Source: JAVJRN01 sp040218415 (GTDB taxonomy: Bacteria > Bacteroidota > Bacteroidia > Cytophagales > Cyclobacteriaceae). From it: 64,000 nucleotides of DNA. Both the position numbers and the translations under genes were made by a program. The number at the start of each line of letters is the position of its first letter. Position 1 is the first letter of the stretch. A model generated the notes under the pieces. That model saw only the letters and a list, made by a program, of their open reading frames with translations. It had not been told where the DNA came from and searched no databases. Positions 63,928 to 64,000 of the stretch are shown here, piece by piece. Location of the stretch: the NCBI GenBank assembly GCA_040218415.1, contig JAVJRN010000050.1, positions 32,194 through 96,193 on the forward strand. Reading direction: 5' to 3'.

Positions 63928-64000
63928 CAGTATGCAGACAAAGCTTTTCAGAAATTTCTCAACAGTGAGTTGGGAGCACTTTATCAGGCCATCCCATGGA
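63868..64000 (+). mobile_element. probable transposase N-terminus (insertion sequence), cut by window end
   Basis: The plus-strand frame opens with ATG at 63868 and runs off the window. The start, MSNIHHFPKNILQLEF then HQYADKAFQKFLNSELGALY and QAIPW, resembles N-termini of DDE transposases (elements ending in LGxxYQxIPW). IS family not assigned. It runs antisense to the front of the NAT remnant and is the likely cause of the truncation; its left end would be at about 63735-63860, with no terminal repeat confirmable from one end. Confidence 0.5.

Noticed and set aside
1..64000. tRNA, rRNA and CRISPR arrays
   Set aside because: No cloverleaf with T-arm GTTCRANNC in context, no rRNA-like conserved blocks, and no regularly spaced direct repeats were seen on either strand by reading.

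Overview
The window is a chromosomal segment of a Bacteroidota bacterium, most likely a marine or soil Cytophagales-type organism (Roseivirga/Fulvivirga/Reichenbachiella-like; this rank is inference). Pointers are a GldJ-type gliding/type IX secretion lipoprotein, a GH97 alpha-glucosidase of SusB type, families largely known from this phylum (DUF4175, DUF4301, DUF6702, DUF6503-like), many lipoproteins starting MKK, scarce Shine-Dalgarno sites, and TAnnTTTG promoter elements. The DNA is AT-rich and gene-dense. I saw no rRNA, tRNA, CRISPR array or prophage.

Layout. 1-10.3 kb: end of polA, a PLP-dependent threonine/serine dehydratase, lipid kinase, lgt, acyl-CoA ligase, a large hybrid sensor kinase, an MBL hydrolase and a double UspA protein. 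10.3-17.9 kb: GH97 enzyme, small lipoproteins, and an M1 peptidase / HupE / DUF6702 cluster. 18-29 kb: two large zinc metallopeptidase lipoproteins, a PRiA4_ORF3/SEC-C fusion, DUF4301, S1/P1 nuclease and a cytochrome oxidase subunit III-like protein. 29-44 kb: mfd, gldJ, comF, then a tight plus-strand run (DUF4175, RsbW-like ATPase, ybeY, mnmG, methyltransferase, Ig-like lipoprotein). 44-51 kb: a TPR protein and a MarR-controlled fatty-acid beta-oxidation operon. 51-58.5 kb: orphan response regulator, YHS protein, TAXI-type substrate-binding lipoprotein beside a CASTOR/POLLUX-type channel, and gdhA. 58.5-64 kb: two convergent tiny membrane-protein genes, a CaCA antiporter, an SDR, tandem TerB-like genes, and an arylamine N-acetyltransferase remnant abutting what looks like the left end of an insertion sequence.

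Most interesting points. (i) A 526-bp gene-free AT-rich region (43892-44417) carries two perfect and several near-perfect DnaA boxes, and two parS-like palindromes lie about 4.5 kb away in front of mnmG (gidA). Together they suggest the chromosomal replication origin. (ii) A divergent pair couples an orphan TAXI-type periplasmic binding protein, which has a membrane anchor and cytoplasmic tail, to a double-RCK channel. It could be an undescribed ligand-sensing ion-transport module. (iii) A 12-bp perfect palindrome sits in the marR-fadJ-thiolase promoter region. (iv) Convergent 34- and 43-codon membrane-protein ORFs lie at 58.5-58.8 kb. (v) An N-acetyltransferase has lost its catalytic-cysteine half next to a transposase-like ORF.
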